Below, piece after piece: positions 52,470 through 61,008 of a stretch of DNA of 64,000 bases. The DNA is from Microbacterium terricola (lineage in GTDB: Bacteria; Actinomycetota; Actinomycetes; Actinomycetales; Microbacteriaceae), in contig NZ_AP027141.1 in assembly GCF_027943945.1 (NCBI RefSeq), positions 2,294,001-2,358,000 of the forward strand, read 5' to 3'. A program made the translations under genes and the position numbers. The notes beneath the pieces are model-generated. The model was given only the letters and a program-made list of their open reading frames with translations. It was not told where the DNA came from and did not search any database. Each line of letters begins with the position of its first letter. Positions within the stretch are counted from its first letter, which is position 1.

Positions 52470-52912
52470 TCGTCGCCTCCGATCAGCAGGATCGACGTCG
52501 CTGTGACGACATGCGCGCCGTCGGCATCGGTGATCTCGGACTCGCTCGTGACCATCGCGCCGGCGCCGATCGCCCGCACGCCGGTGATGGAGAGCTGACC
52601 GGTCAGCTCGTCGCCCGCGACGATCGGCCGCGTGTAGCGGAACCGCTGCTCGGCGTGGATGGTGCGCTCGAGCGCGATGCCCGAGTCGGGCTCGGCGAGC
52701 AGCTGCTGCAGCGTGAGGTCCTGGATCACCATCGCGAAGGTCGGCGGCGCGACCACGTCGGCGTAGCCGAGCGCCTGGGCCGCCGCGGGGTCGAGATGCT
52801 GCGGGTCGTCGGCGAAGACGGCGCGGGCGAACTCGCGCACCTTCTCACGGCCGACCAGATACGGCGCGGTCGGCGCGAACGCGCGACCGACGAGCTCGGG
52901 GTTCACTGACAC
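52466..52912 (-). CDS. MaoC-like dehydratase partner, HadA-like
   Basis: A 148-residue hot-dog protein of the FAS1_DH/HadA type (UPF0336 group). It begins with NPELVGRAFAPTAPYLVGREKVREFARAVFADD and has VVAPPTFAMVIQ, but lacks the MaoC catalytic Asp-His pair. It is the structural or substrate-binding partner of the HadB-like product in known heterodimers. GTG 52912 has TAGACT six bases upstream, indicating a leaderless mRNA; GTG 52906 is two codons in. The two genes and murB form one operon. Confidence 0.85.
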   Translation of the reverse strand: MSVNPELVGRAFAPTAPYLVGREKVREFARAVFADDPQHLDPAAAQALGYADVVAPPTFAMVIQDLTLQQLLAEPDSGIALERTIHAEQRFRYTRPIVAGDELTGQLSITGVRAIGAGAMVTSESEITDADGAHVVTATSILLIGGDE

Positions 52913-52946
52913 CAGACGAGTCTACCGAGCGGGGCCTCGCCCGCTC

Positions 52947-53741
52947 TCAGCCGGCGCGGCCCTTGATCGCCCGCAGCGCCATCTGCCCCGCGATGAAGAG
53001 CAGGAAGATCGAGAACAGCACGATGCCGACGAAGGGGTCGATGAGGGTCGCGAACCAGGCGCCGAGCGCGGTGGTCGTGCAGGCAGCACCGCCGATCGTC
53101 GCCGCGGCGACGAGGTCGACGTTCGACCGGCGGATGTTGCCGACCGTGCCGGACACCGCGGCCGGGATCATCATCAGCAGCGACGTGCCCTTCGCGATCA
53201 GGTCGCTCGCGCCGAACACGATGATCAGGGCCGGCACGACCACGACGCCGCCGCCGACGCCGAGGAGGCCGGACAGCGTCCCGGTGAACAGGCCGAGCGC
53301 GACGAGCCCGACGATGGAGAGCGGGGTGAGCTCGATGCCCGCATCGCGGGACGGGACGACCAGGAACAGGCTCACGACGACGAGGACCATGAAGACCACG
53401 AAGCCCCAGCGCAGCGCGGTCTGCGAGATGCGCGGGAGCAGCCAGGTGCCGATCTGCGCGCCGACGATCGCGCCGGCCGCGAGGATGAGCGCGGGGATCC
53501 AGGCGACCGAGCCGTGCACGGCGTACGAGATCACGCCCACCGAGGCGGTCGGGACGATGGCAGCAAGCGACGTGCCGACCGCGAGGCGCTGGTCGAAGTG
53601 GAGCAGCAGCACCAGCATCGGCACGATGATCGTGCCGCCGCCGACGCCGAAGAGACCGGAGAGCAGGCCGGCCAGCAGGCCGATCACGATGCACGCGACG
53701 AAGAAGCGCGCCGTCAGCGGCCGCCGAAGTCCCTCGTTCAT
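52947..53741 (-). CDS. TSUP-family membrane permease (TauE/SafE)
   Basis: A 264-residue membrane protein with eight helices in two repeats. Each half has the TSUP signature: GLLSGLFGVGGGTIIVPML and GTLSGLLGVGGGVVVVPAL. Members move sulfite, sulfoacetate or other organosulfur anions, and the direction and substrate are not predictable here. ATG 53741 overlaps the DUF2510 gene stop by four bases, so the two genes are coupled. No sulfur-metabolism gene is adjacent. Confidence 0.9.
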   Translation of the reverse strand: MNEGLRRPLTARFFVACIVIGLLAGLLSGLFGVGGGTIIVPMLVLLLHFDQRLAVGTSLAAIVPTASVGVISYAVHGSVAWIPALILAAGAIVGAQIGTWLLPRISQTALRWGFVVFMVLVVVSLFLVVPSRDAGIELTPLSIVGLVALGLFTGTLSGLLGVGGGVVVVPALIIVFGASDLIAKGTSLLMMIPAAVSGTVGNIRRSNVDLVAAATIGGAACTTTALGAWFATLIDPFVGIVLFSIFLLFIAGQMALRAIKGRAG

Positions 53742-54511
53742 TCGTCGTCGGCGGAGTCGAGCTCGTCGATCGCCCACCCGTCGCCGGACGGCACGGTCTC
53801 GTACTCGTAGTGGTTCACGTACGGCTGGGATTCGTTGAGCTTGTTGCCGTCCGGATCGATGAGGGCCGCGTAGTTCTCGGTGGTCGCGACCGTGATGGAG
53901 TCGCCGGCCTCGTCGATTCCGGTGATCGTCACTTCGTACGACTCGATCGAGTCCGCGAAGAACTGGGCCTGCTCTTCGAAGGCGGCGCAGTCGTTCAGCA
54001 GCTGCTCGGCGCGGAAGTCCGGCGTCGTCGCCTGCTCGAACTTGTCGCAGTCCACTTCGCGCCACGCCTCGTCGTACAGGGTGACCGCGGCGACGGCGGC
54101 AGTCTGGGCCTCGTTTTGGGGCTCGACAGTGCCGGCGGTCGCGAACATGCGCAGCGCCAGCGGGATGAGCACCGCCGCGAGGATGACGAAGCCGAGCAGC
54201 ACGACACCGAGGACGACCCACACGATCCAGAGCTTCGACTTCTTCCGCTCGCCCGGGTCGGTCGCGGCGGTGAAGATGCCGCCTCCGCCGGGGTAGCCCT
54301 CCGGCGGCAGCCCGAGTGCGGTGGTCCCGTCCTGGGTCGGGTCATACACCGGCTGCTCGGGGGCCGGTGCCGGAGCCTGCGCGGCAGGGGCCTCCTGCGC
54401 CGGGGCGGGCGCAGCATCCGGCTCCGCAACGTGCTCGGTCCACTGCGCGCCGTCCCACCAGCGCAGCGCGCCGTGCCCGTCGTCGTACCAGCCGGGAGGG
54501 GTCGTCGTCAT
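53738..54511 (-). CDS. DUF2510 membrane protein
   Basis: A 257-residue protein. Residues 5-27 are the DUF2510 module (PPGWYDDGHGALRWWDGAQWTEH), common in actinobacterial membrane proteins. A Pro/Ala-rich linker follows, then one membrane helix near residues 93-120 and an extracellular NTF2-like or DUF4878-like domain with a Cys pair. Function is unknown; DUF2510 may bind a cytoplasmic partner. Translational coupling to the TSUP permease suggests a joint role. Confidence 0.78.
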   Translation of the reverse strand: MTTTPPGWYDDGHGALRWWDGAQWTEHVAEPDAAPAPAQEAPAAQAPAPAPEQPVYDPTQDGTTALGLPPEGYPGGGGIFTAATDPGERKKSKLWIVWVVLGVVLLGFVILAAVLIPLALRMFATAGTVEPQNEAQTAAVAAVTLYDEAWREVDCDKFEQATTPDFRAEQLLNDCAAFEEQAQFFADSIESYEVTITGIDEAGDSITVATTENYAALIDPDGNKLNESQPYVNHYEYETVPSGDGWAIDELDSADDE

Positions 54512-54554
54512 GCGGCCACCCTACCCCGCGTGCATGACGAGGATCGGGCCGGCC

Positions 54555-54572
54555 GGTGACGCCGACGTCACC
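54555..54572 (-). terminator. Hairpin at the end of the injection-system operon
   Basis: GGTGACG (54555-54561) and CGTCACC (54566-54572) form a 7-bp stem with a 4-base loop, overlapping the stop codon of the last baseplate-operon gene. It is short but placed to end that transcript. Confidence 0.4.
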
Positions 54573-55767
54573 CCTGCGCGAGTCGCACGGCGACGCGGGC
54601 GGCCTCGACGACCCGCTGGACGGCGTCCGGATCACCGTCGCCCGCCGCGACAGCCTGCCGGAGACGTCCCACATCCGCTCCCGCGAGCTCCGCGACCGAC
54701 ATACTGCCGAGGACCGACTTCACGACCTTCGACACACGGGCGCCACGCAGCGCGAGCGCCGGGGCGGTCAGCACCGCATCGCGAACATCGATGTCGAGGA
54801 CGGCCCGCTCGTTCTCTGCGAAGAGGCGCGAGAGCGACTCCTTCTCGACGTCGGTGTACCCGATCTTCGGACGCTCGAGACTCGGCGCGCACGTGAAGGC
54901 GAGCTCGCCGAGCTGTGCGAGGAAGCGGCGATGGGCGAGCTGATCGACCGTGACGACACCCGCAGAGCTGACGGTGAGATCGGCGAGGACGACCCAGGGC
55001 GAGCAGCAGTCGGGGCAGGGGCGCGTGCCGAGCTCGCGGATGAGCGGCGTGCACCGGATGCCGGAGCGCTCGTCGACGGACGCCCGGTTCGGCTCCTTCT
55101 CGCCCTGCGCGCCATCCGCGTAGCAGTCGGGCAGCTCGTCGAGGATCGCCAGCGCGTACGTCTCCGCGATGCGGCTGTACTCGCACGGCTCGTCGTCGCA
55201 GCCGCACCCGCACGCCGACCCGCGGACGGGGCGCCGCTGCTCCTCGGCGTAGCGGACCGCGAGGTAGTACGTGCGGTCGGGGTCGCGGCGCTGCCGCACC
55301 GGGGCGCACCACGGGTCGACCGGCGGTGCGCACACGTCCGCGCCGGTGGGTCGGGGCTGGCGGATGTCGATCCGCACCTCGGACGGGATGCTGATGTCGT
55401 CACCGCATCCGGAGATCGCGAACCCCGGCGACACCGTGACCGACCAGGGCACCGGCTCCAGGCCCTGCGTCGAGACCGTCGACACGGCGAGCCCGCAGGA
55501 GACGCCCCAGCCGTGCACCATCCGGTTGTGCCGCCGCGCGCGGCCGAGCACCCATTGCTGCAGCGCGTCGAGGTCACCCGGCCCGACCAGCTGGCCGGTG
55601 AACCAGCGCGGGCGTTCGAGCGTGGCGTCGCCGCATCCGCACGAGCCGCCGCACCCGTCGCGGCACCCGCATCCGCCTCCGCCCTCCGCGTGGCCGCAGT
55701 CGCGGCAGCCTCTGTCCAGACCGGACTCAGCCAGCCCCAGGTCGATCGTGGTGCTCTGCGTGTTCAT
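54568..55767 (-). CDS. Injection-system operon protein with HGWG module, Cys-rich start
   Basis: A 399-residue protein, the last of the operon. Residues 21-45 contain seven cysteines among glycines (GCRDCGH, GCGCRDGCGGSCGCG). Next comes the shared module: RPRWFTGQLVGPGDLDALQQ, then HNRMVHGWGVSCGLAVS and VSPGFAISGCGDDISIP. More Cys clusters follow (SACGCGCDDEPC, CPDCCSPW), and the C-terminal ~100 residues look helical. I recognise no named family. Position in a baseplate operon suggests a tail or baseplate accessory part, perhaps a fibre adaptor. ATG 55767 follows GAGGTG; GTG 55776 is upstream. Confidence 0.65.
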   Translation of the reverse strand: MNTQSTTIDLGLAESGLDRGCRDCGHAEGGGGCGCRDGCGGSCGCGDATLERPRWFTGQLVGPGDLDALQQWVLGRARRHNRMVHGWGVSCGLAVSTVSTQGLEPVPWSVTVSPGFAISGCGDDISIPSEVRIDIRQPRPTGADVCAPPVDPWCAPVRQRRDPDRTYYLAVRYAEEQRRPVRGSACGCGCDDEPCEYSRIAETYALAILDELPDCYADGAQGEKEPNRASVDERSGIRCTPLIRELGTRPCPDCCSPWVVLADLTVSSAGVVTVDQLAHRRFLAQLGELAFTCAPSLERPKIGYTDVEKESLSRLFAENERAVLDIDVRDAVLTAPALALRGARVSKVVKSVLGSMSVAELAGADVGRLRQAVAAGDGDPDAVQRVVEAARVAVRLAQG

Positions 55768-55788
55768 TGTCGTCACCTCGTGGTTCGG

Positions 55789-57834
55789 TCAGGCGAAGGG
55801 GTGGAGGAGGAGGGACCAGTGCGCGATGCCGCCCGGCGTGCCGTCCCACAGTGGTGGCGCCGGCGGGATCCGGCGCGGATCCTCGAAGCCCTCGTCGAAC
55901 TGGTCGTCGGCCCAGAGCCGCTTGAGGGTCTCCTCCGTGAGCGCGGTGGCCTCCCAGTCGGCGTCCAGCACGGGATGGGGATCATCCGCCCCGACCGGGA
56001 GGCCATCGGTGCGCAGCTGCAGGATGATGTGCGTGTTCTCGGCCAGCTCGAACTGACTGAGCTGGAACAGGAGCCTGACCGATCCGTCGCCGAGATCCTC
56101 GGCGCGCCGGAAGGCGAGCTCGAGCCGCTGCGGCCGGTAGACGCGGTCGCCCTCACCGAAGGCCCACCATGCACGCAGCCACTCATCCGAGGCCGCGAGC
56201 GAGTCCTCGCTGAGTGGGCCGGAGACGATCAGCTCGATCCCCCGCTCGTTCACGAAGCGCTCCAGCTCGGCCTTCTCCTCGGCGGTCGCGTCCGGTCCGC
56301 CGTATTCGACTCCGGCGGGTGACGCGGCGAGCAGACGCAGGTGATCGGCGACCTGTGGCGGGGCGATCGGGAGCACGATGTGCAGCTCGCCCTCCGGGTC
56401 GTCGTCTCCCGAGGGGAGCGGATCGAGCGTGGGGGCGGCCGACGCCGTGCCGGAGAAGCCGCCCTGCGCGCCCTCCGCGATCTTCCACAGCCGCGCCCGC
56501 TGCGCGGCGGTGAGCGTGGTCCCGGCGTAGTCGGCGTCCAGCGCGAGGGCGTCGACGTCCGCGGCGCGAATGATCCCGTCTCCGCCCGACCGGGCCATGA
56601 TGACCAGGATGCGGTCGCCGTCCTGCCCGCCGTGCGCCACCACTTCCGGGCGGAAGCCCTCCGGCTCACCCAGGGAGGCGGCGTAGACCGCTGCGCTGCC
56701 GCCCGCCGGCGCGCTGATGTGCCCCGGATCCTCGTCCGGTCGGTGTGCGAGCACGACGCGAGTCGCGACCTTGCCCGTGATCACCCACGCCCCGAGCCAG
56801 GACGCGGACGCGGCGAGGTCGGTCGCCGACATCGGCCGGTCGAACGCGATCTCCAGTCGCCCTTCGGTCCCGAACTCCGTGACGGCCGCTGCATCCGCGT
56901 CCGGACCGGGGAACAGCGCAGTGATCTTCGGCGCGACGACCTCCGGCGCGGGGGTCCGGCCACAGCACTCGTCGAGGCGATCCGCGAGGCACAGGATCAG
57001 CTCGAGCAGCTCCGCGTTGGAGCGGATGACCGTGCGCACCCGCCGGTCGAGCCGCAGTCCGCCTTCGGTGCCGACGAGCACGGTCGCCAGCGGCACGCAG
57101 CGCGAGGAGCACCCGCACTCGCGGGGGGCGAGGCGGTCCAGACGCAGTCGCCGCTCCTCGATGGGATCGCCGTCCGGGGGCTGCGGCTTCTCCCCGCCTT
57201 CACCCCACAGGGCCTCGCACAGCGAATCGTGCTCGCGCCGCCAGGCGCCCGGCCGCACCGTCACGGCGAAGCTCTCGCGGATCATGCTCGGGACGCAGCG
57301 CGACTCCCCCTCGCACGACTCGGACGGGAGGGCCACGACATCCGTGCCGCACTCCCGGTAGCAGAGTGCGATCGTCGCCGTACCCTCGGTCAGCCGGTCG
57401 CCCTGAGGTCGGCCGCAGGCGTCGGTGGGCTGGGTCGGATCGATCTCGATGTCGTCGGGCACGATGATCTCCCGCCCCGGCCCGTCGACCGCGACACCCC
57501 CCTCGATCACCAGGGTGTCGTCGTCGGTCAGGTACACCTCGAGACCGCAGAGGATGCCGGTCCCGGTCGCGAGCCGGGTCAGGAGTTCGCGCGCACCGCG
57601 GTGGTACTCCTGCTCCGCCTGCCAGTGGCGCACCTCCATGAGCTTGCGCGGGTAGAACGCGTTGCGCTGCAGGGCAGCGAGCGGATCGCGTCGGGTCCGC
57701 GTGCCCGGGGCATGACGGCCCGTGTCGGTCTCGAGGCGCGCGGACGCCCGGGAGGAGCCCCCGCCCCCGCATCCGCAATCGCCATCGCGGGCTGGCTGGC
57801 GGGCAGGCTCGAGGTCGCCGGTCGCGATCATCAT
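55789..57834 (-). CDS. Large injection-system operon protein with HGWG-like module and Ig-like region
   Basis: A 681-residue protein. The first ~45 residues are Gly/Cys/Arg rich (DCGCGGGG). The shared module follows: NAFYPRKLMEVRHWQAEQEY, then TGTGILCGLEVYLTD and IEGGVAVDGPGREIIVP. A Cys-rich middle contains YRECGTDVV, CEGESRCVPS and CGCSSRCVPLATV. From about residue 300 a bacterial Ig-like stretch begins (KITALFPGP, LEIAFDRPMSATDL). A long Glu/Asp-rich C-terminus follows. Function unknown. ATG 57834 follows AAGGAGAAG and overlaps the gpI-like gene stop by four bases. Confidence 0.65.
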   Translation of the reverse strand: MMIATGDLEPARQPARDGDCGCGGGGSSRASARLETDTGRHAPGTRTRRDPLAALQRNAFYPRKLMEVRHWQAEQEYHRGARELLTRLATGTGILCGLEVYLTDDDTLVIEGGVAVDGPGREIIVPDDIEIDPTQPTDACGRPQGDRLTEGTATIALCYRECGTDVVALPSESCEGESRCVPSMIRESFAVTVRPGAWRREHDSLCEALWGEGGEKPQPPDGDPIEERRLRLDRLAPRECGCSSRCVPLATVLVGTEGGLRLDRRVRTVIRSNAELLELILCLADRLDECCGRTPAPEVVAPKITALFPGPDADAAAVTEFGTEGRLEIAFDRPMSATDLAASASWLGAWVITGKVATRVVLAHRPDEDPGHISAPAGGSAAVYAASLGEPEGFRPEVVAHGGQDGDRILVIMARSGGDGIIRAADVDALALDADYAGTTLTAAQRARLWKIAEGAQGGFSGTASAAPTLDPLPSGDDDPEGELHIVLPIAPPQVADHLRLLAASPAGVEYGGPDATAEEKAELERFVNERGIELIVSGPLSEDSLAASDEWLRAWWAFGEGDRVYRPQRLELAFRRAEDLGDGSVRLLFQLSQFELAENTHIILQLRTDGLPVGADDPHPVLDADWEATALTEETLKRLWADDQFDEGFEDPRRIPPAPPLWDGTPGGIAHWSLLLHPFA

Positions 57835-59204
57835 GGCGCTTCTCCTTCGTGTGCGTGCGTGCGTGGGTTCTGCGGCTCGCCGGGGAGCCGGGCGGTGCCG
57901 ATGCGCACGCCCGGTCCGTCGATCGACGGGTGGTGTGCGATGTCGTTGGCGAGACCCCGCGGTCCGGGGCCGGGCAGCGCGTCGATGCCGACCATGGTCG
58001 ACATGCCCGTGGTCCGCGCGACGGCGCAGGTGCGTGCGAGAACGTGGGCCGGACGCTCGCGCTGGACGACGGCGTCGACCGCGGCCACCTGGGCGGGCGT
58101 TCCGCCGACGACGTGGACGCAGAGGCGGTGCGCGATCGCCGCGTGGACGGGCAGACCTGCCTCGTCGTCGTCGATCAGCATCGAGGCGTCCAGGATCGCC
58201 GTCCGGTCGAGGGCGGGAGGTCCGGGGTCGGCGACGAGCAGTCCGGTCGTGACACCGAGGGCGCTCGTGTCCGGCGCCCCGTCGAGACGCCAGATCTCCG
58301 CCTCCAGCAGCGGCTCCTCGATCTCGATCAGCGCCGTCGCGACCCCCGTGCGGCGCGAGATCTCGTCGCGCAGACCGTCGCGCGTGCCCCGGCGCGCGTG
58401 ACGGCTCACGGCGAGCGCGACGTCTTCCCTGCGGCGGGCGGGGTCGGTCCGCGCCGTCAGCTGCTCGGGCTCCAGCGCCACCCATTCCGCCAGCCGCTCG
58501 ATCCAGGGCGAGTCGGCACGGTCGGGCGCGACGTCCGGGCTGAGGAGCGCCGGCAGCTCGTCGAGGAGTGACGAGGTGCTCCGCAGCTGCGCCCCGAGCA
58601 GCCCGAGATACCGTCCGAGGAGCTCGTCGCCGCTGTCGACGCTTCCTGCGACGTCCGTGGATGCGTCGGACGCCGTCGCGCGATAGACCACAGGCAGCAG
58701 GGTCACCGGCCCGTCGTCGCCCGTCTCCACGCGGATGTCGGCGACCCGGGGCGTCGTCGTCCCCTCGCCGCCGAGCTCGACGCAGATCCACAGCGTCCCG
58801 TCGTCGCGGCACAGCACACGCACATCGAGGGCGTCGACGGGCGCGGGTCTCCACGTCGCCGGCGCGGTATCGGGTGGGGAGTCCTCAGCGGCCGCGGCAT
58901 CCGGCTCGGGCGCTGGCGGAACCGGCTGCGGATCGTCCACGGGGTCGACGCGCGTCCACACCCGCACCCACGCGCTCGACGGAGCCGGCTCGGCGAGGCG
59001 CACGCTGAGCTGCCGCCAGCGGTCGGCGGTGGTCGAGTCCCTCTGGGCTGATACCGGGGCGCCGGCGGCGACGATGGCCACGCCGCGCCGGGCGAACCCA
59101 CCTCCGGCCGTCGACGCGAGGCGGAGGCAGCCTCCCTCCACCACGACGTCCGTCACCTGGGCAGCCTCCCAGTCGGCGCGTGCCAGCCACGCGAAGGCGC
59201 TCAC
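57831..59204 (-). CDS. Phage tail protein gpI-like, baseplate component
   Basis: A 457-residue protein. The first ~170 residues are beta-rich and not recognised. From about residue 190 to 370 it follows the pattern of phage tail protein I-like domains in contractile injection systems: RYLGLLGAQLRSTSSLLDEL, WIERLAEWVALEPEQL, RREDVALAVSRHARRGTRDGLRDEISRRTG and WRLDGAP...LGVTTGLL. This component usually sits at the baseplate rim next to the J-type proteins. The GTG start overlaps the preceding gene's stop by four bases. A longer in-frame extension lacks such coupling. Confidence 0.75.
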   Translation of the reverse strand: MSAFAWLARADWEAAQVTDVVVEGGCLRLASTAGGGFARRGVAIVAAGAPVSAQRDSTTADRWRQLSVRLAEPAPSSAWVRVWTRVDPVDDPQPVPPAPEPDAAAAEDSPPDTAPATWRPAPVDALDVRVLCRDDGTLWICVELGGEGTTTPRVADIRVETGDDGPVTLLPVVYRATASDASTDVAGSVDSGDELLGRYLGLLGAQLRSTSSLLDELPALLSPDVAPDRADSPWIERLAEWVALEPEQLTARTDPARRREDVALAVSRHARRGTRDGLRDEISRRTGVATALIEIEEPLLEAEIWRLDGAPDTSALGVTTGLLVADPGPPALDRTAILDASMLIDDDEAGLPVHAAIAHRLCVHVVGGTPAQVAAVDAVVQRERPAHVLARTCAVARTTGMSTMVGIDALPGPGPRGLANDIAHHPSIDGPGVRIGTARLPGEPQNPRTHAHEGEAP

Positions 59205-60148
59205 GATTGCACCCCGATCCACTCCACGGACCACCCGAGACGATTCGAGACCAGATCGGGCAGGAGTGCGGACGCCACCGCGCCCGTCGGGTTCACCTCG
59301 ATGAGCGCGCCCGCAGCGTCGGTCAGGATCGCCCGCGTGAGCGGGACGACGAGACGGAACCGCCCAGGCTCGGCGTCGACCACGTGCGGCGCGCCGTCGA
59401 GGAGGCACGGGGTCCCGTGCGGCGCCTGCGCTGCGGTGACGGTGCGGGTGCCGACGACCCGGGCCAGGTAGGCCGGAGTGTCGCCGAAGCCTGCCTCCGA
59501 GGTGTCGACGATGGTCTCGACCCCCCACGGAGCGATGCCGCCGGCCGTCGCCACGGTCCAGGCGGTCTCACCGCCGGGAGTGCTGCCGCTCGCGGTGTAC
59601 GGGGTGGGCGGCGGGTTGAGCAGACGGCGGGCGCCGTGGTCCGGATCCGCGATCAGCCGGCACCCTTGGATTTGGACCTGTGCCAGCGTGAGGTCCAGCC
59701 CGACCCGCACCTCGGCGGGGTCCATCCACTCCAGGTCCGGCTCGTCCCGTCGGCGCACCGCCCCCTCGGAACCGCACGAGCCCGGCCTGGTCAGCACGAC
59801 CGCGTCCTCGTCGCTGCGCCAGCGCAGCACGAGGCAGAAGGTCCGCGGGGCTCCTGCGGAATCGCCGGCGACGGCGGGCACCGGCTTGTGCACCGGATCG
59901 GCGAGGACCAGCTCGCGCCCGCCCGCGTCGAGCGCGTAGCCCGCACCGACCGCCACCACGGTCGCGCCGCGGGCACCGGTGACGGTGAGCCCTGAGGCGA
60001 TGCCCCAGCCGTGGAGCATGCGGTGATGCAGCCGGCGGAGTCCGATGTCGAGGTCCTGCTCGGCGGTGAGATCGGCCGCTGTCAGCACCTGACCGGCGAA
60101 GTACTGCGGGCGCTCGGTGCGGGGGAACACGGTGGCTGCTTTCGTCAT
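59201..60148 (-). CDS. Injection-system operon protein with HGWG module
   Basis: A 315-residue protein carrying the clearest copy of the shared module (residues 13-80): RPQYFAGQVLTAADLTAEQD, then HHRMLHGWGIASGLTVTG and VGAGYALDAGGRELVL. The rest is beta-rich without a known domain. I recall similar sequences beside other phage-tail-like clusters, annotated only as hypothetical. The module may be a structural adaptor on the baseplate. ATG 60148 follows GAGGAG and overlaps the next upstream gene's stop. Confidence 0.65.
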   Translation of the reverse strand: MTKAATVFPRTERPQYFAGQVLTAADLTAEQDLDIGLRRLHHRMLHGWGIASGLTVTGARGATVVAVGAGYALDAGGRELVLADPVHKPVPAVAGDSAGAPRTFCLVLRWRSDEDAVVLTRPGSCGSEGAVRRRDEPDLEWMDPAEVRVGLDLTLAQVQIQGCRLIADPDHGARRLLNPPPTPYTASGSTPGGETAWTVATAGGIAPWGVETIVDTSEAGFGDTPAYLARVVGTRTVTAAQAPHGTPCLLDGAPHVVDAEPGRFRLVVPLTRAILTDAAGALIEVNPTGAVASALLPDLVSNRLGWSVEWIGVQS

Positions 60149-61008
60149 GGCGACTCCTCGAGTGGCTGCTCTACCAAGGGGCGATCGGCCGCCTGCACCG
60201 CGAACCAGGCGATCGGCATGGGCACGGTCCGCACGTCCGGTGCGGTCCGCGTGTCCGCCTGCGCACCGAGCACGGCGACGAGATCCTCCCGGGCGAGGTG
60301 GTGACGGACGACGATGTCGAAGCCCGCGAGTGTCACCGTGTCCACCTGGATCGCCGTCCCGGCGACCGGGATGCTGCGGACGGCACCTGCCACCCGACCG
60401 GTGACGGTGCGCGGGGGCAGCGCCGCAGCCGTCGCCACGACGGCCGGGACCGACACCAGGCGGTGAGCGGTGAGATCGACGTGGACCCGCCAACCCCATG
60501 GGGTGGCGAACGGCTGGTCGGCCAGGAGCGCGGCCCCGCGCGGGACGATTCCGCCGAGCGTGCGCGCGGGACCGGGTCGCCGCAGCCACTGCCGGTCACC
60601 GTCCCCTTCCCGCACGGCGCCCCCGGCATCGACGACCGCGAGGGGGATGTCGGCAGGATGGAGCGACCCCGGCTCGCGAAGCCTGACCTTCGCGGCGGGG
60701 CCGTCACCGCGAACGGTGAGCACGACGGCCGCCGGCCCGCCGGCGAACCCCGCGCCGGCCGGATCGATGGGGGTGGCGCACGCGAGGACCGCGACCCGGC
60801 CGCACCGGTCGATCGCGAATCCTGGCCCGACCGAGTACCGCCCCGCATCCGGTTCGACGTGCAGGCCGGCCGAGACGCCCCACGTCCGATGCGCGGCGAT
60901 GTGATGCTGCGCCAGCCGCAGCGAGGTCAGTCGCGGCTCGTCGCGCAGGTCACGGGAGAGCAGCCAACCTCCGTCGGCCTGGCGCACTCGGGTGGATGCG
61001 GCGCTCAT
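60145..61008 (-). CDS. Injection-system operon protein with divergent HGWG module
   Basis: A 287-residue protein. A divergent copy of the module occupies residues 15-80: GGWLLSRDLRDEPRLTSLRL, then HIAAHRTWGVSAGLHVEP and VGPGFAIDRCGRVAVL. Here TWG replaces HGWG, while the Gly-Leu and Gly-Phe-Ala-Ile-Asp core is kept. The remaining ~200 residues are predicted beta strands. It lies directly downstream of the J-type baseplate gene, with four-base overlaps on both sides. No function is established. Confidence 0.62.
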   Translation of the reverse strand: MSAASTRVRQADGGWLLSRDLRDEPRLTSLRLAQHHIAAHRTWGVSAGLHVEPDAGRYSVGPGFAIDRCGRVAVLACATPIDPAGAGFAGGPAAVVLTVRGDGPAAKVRLREPGSLHPADIPLAVVDAGGAVREGDGDRQWLRRPGPARTLGGIVPRGAALLADQPFATPWGWRVHVDLTAHRLVSVPAVVATAAALPPRTVTGRVAGAVRSIPVAGTAIQVDTVTLAGFDIVVRHHLAREDLVAVLGAQADTRTAPDVRTVPMPIAWFAVQAADRPLVEQPLEESP

